The notes below the pieces were generated by a model. It searched no databases. It was given only the letters and a program-made list of their open reading frames with translations, and was not told the DNA's origin. A program made the translations under genes and the position numbers. A stretch of DNA of 64,000 nucleotides. It comes from Undaria pinnatifida (taxonomy: Eukaryota > Sar > Phaeophyceae > Laminariales > Alariaceae). Shown in pieces: positions 63,126 to 64,000 of the stretch (position 1 is its first letter; each line of letters opens with the position of its first letter). The stretch is taken from NCBI GenBank assembly GCA_012845835.1, contig JABAKD010000014.1, positions 4,635,896 to 4,699,895 on the forward strand, in the 5' to 3' direction.

Positions 63126-64000
63126 GTGGGTTCTGATTTTGTATTTTTTTCATGGGGGGGGGTTCGACGGCGCCTTAGATTATTGTTTCTTGGACTTTTG
63201 TAAAAAATCATACCTCGGTTGTTTTCCTTTTTTTCGTATTTGCGCCCTTCGAAAGACGCGCGGTGAGATCAGCAGCTAAATTTCCGTCCGATTCAAAATC
63301 TCGAATTTCGCGCGACTCTGACTACAATGCTTCCCCCCACCCCCCCCCCCCCCTCCCCTCCCCTTTCCTCCTCATATTGTGCGGAGTGGAGAGCCTTAAC
63401 TCCGCGCAAGGCGGATAGTATGACGCAGTGTACATGTGGTAAGGCACCCACGAGGCAGTTGCATAGAATGTGTCTCTAGAATTGGTCACACCATAAAACA
63501 AATAAATGTGTTCGAAGCTGTCATCCGACATGCAAGAAAGTACGCACAAGGTGCGGAAGTCCGCCTCATAAGTGTTTTTTTGGTAGGATGCAGCTCACCT
63601 TTCATGCGACTCGCCTTCGCGCTTGGCGCACGCGATGTCTGCCTAATCGGTGAAAACCCGGCGTGCGCCGGGCATTGAACGGATGCGGGGGTCAATGGTC
63701 TCAAGACTACATCTGTGCAAGAAAGGAGTGCACTCCCCCTGCCCCCCTTCCCTTGCGCCATCTCCCCTCCCTCTCCCACCCCCCCCCCCTCATAGTATTA
63801 CCCATTGCTGTCTCTGGAGTGGTCACACCAGAAAACAAAGTATAACTCATTGCCGCTGTCATCCATAAGCAAGAAAGTAGGCACAAGGTGCCGAAGTCGG
63901 TTTTACGAGCGGTTCTTGGAAGGATGCGGATCACCCTTCATGCGACTCGCCGAACACCTCACGGCGCTTCGCGCTTGGTGCAAGCAACGTCTGCCTGGTT
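63126..64000 (+). other. Start of CLC intron 14, filled with poly(C)-tailed element copies
   Basis: After a G-run at 63,154-63,162 come C-runs at about 63,334-63,352 and two further copies of the 62,385 element (63,365-63,735 and 63,790 to the window end), separated by another C-run. The expected CBS2 exon is not present in the remaining sequence. Confidence 0.7.

Overview
This is nuclear DNA from a eukaryote. Two protein-coding genes are split by long GT-AG introns, and most of the remaining sequence is transposable-element debris and tandem repeats. Introns of 0.2 to 2.2 kb, small exons of 0.06 to 0.3 kb, an animal/plant-type exchanger of the CLC family and abundant LTR and non-LTR retroelement fragments would fit a large-genome alga such as a stramenopile of the brown-algal kind. 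That placement is an inference; nothing here proves it. There are no prokaryotic signatures.

Layout. 1-708 is a broken open frame of unknown function followed by a 105-bp tandem repeat. 0.7-8 kb is mostly non-genic and holds three fields of GGAAGCTTCC-type quasi-palindromic repeats and a broken LINE fragment. 8.8-9.8 kb is a direct-repeat pair flanking a 62-bp tandem repeat. 11.6-16.0 kb is a Ty1/copia-type element, scrambled so that gag lies on + and the integrase, RT and RNase H parts lie on -, with an LTR segment present in both orientations. 16-23.4 kb is repeat-rich (13-bp, 91-bp and CCCGA-rich families). 27,439-23,598 (-) is a complete five-exon gene for the 25-kDa signal peptidase complex subunit (SPC25/SPCS2). 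27.5-32.7 kb has no recognisable gene. 32,784-41,299 is a nearly identical tandem pair of about 4.2 kb units whose outer ends carry similar inverted termini. 43,869-63,125 (+) holds 14 exons of a CLC chloride/proton exchanger whose 3' end lies beyond the window. 63.1-64 kb is repeats.

Both genes were assembled by eye from conserved protein motifs, and reading-phase agreement was checked at every junction. SPC25 would serve the ER signal peptidase. The CLC protein carries the gating glutamate (GKEGP) and a second, proton-pathway type glutamate (SLEEG), so it is predicted to be an endosomal or vacuolar Cl-/H+ antiporter.

The most unusual signals are in the introns. (1) In four CLC exons and one SPC25 exon, the 3' end of the exon is copied, together with its 5' splice site where that is preserved, once or several times into the downstream intron ('exon echoes'). 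(2) Many introns have G-runs just after the donor and C-runs just before the acceptor. (3) A LINE family, and a second family sharing its last bases, end in GAGTAC(A/G)-poly(C), and several of these tails lie about 45-60 nt upstream of acceptors. Together these suggest that retroposon tails and slippage at G/C runs are shaping splice sites here.
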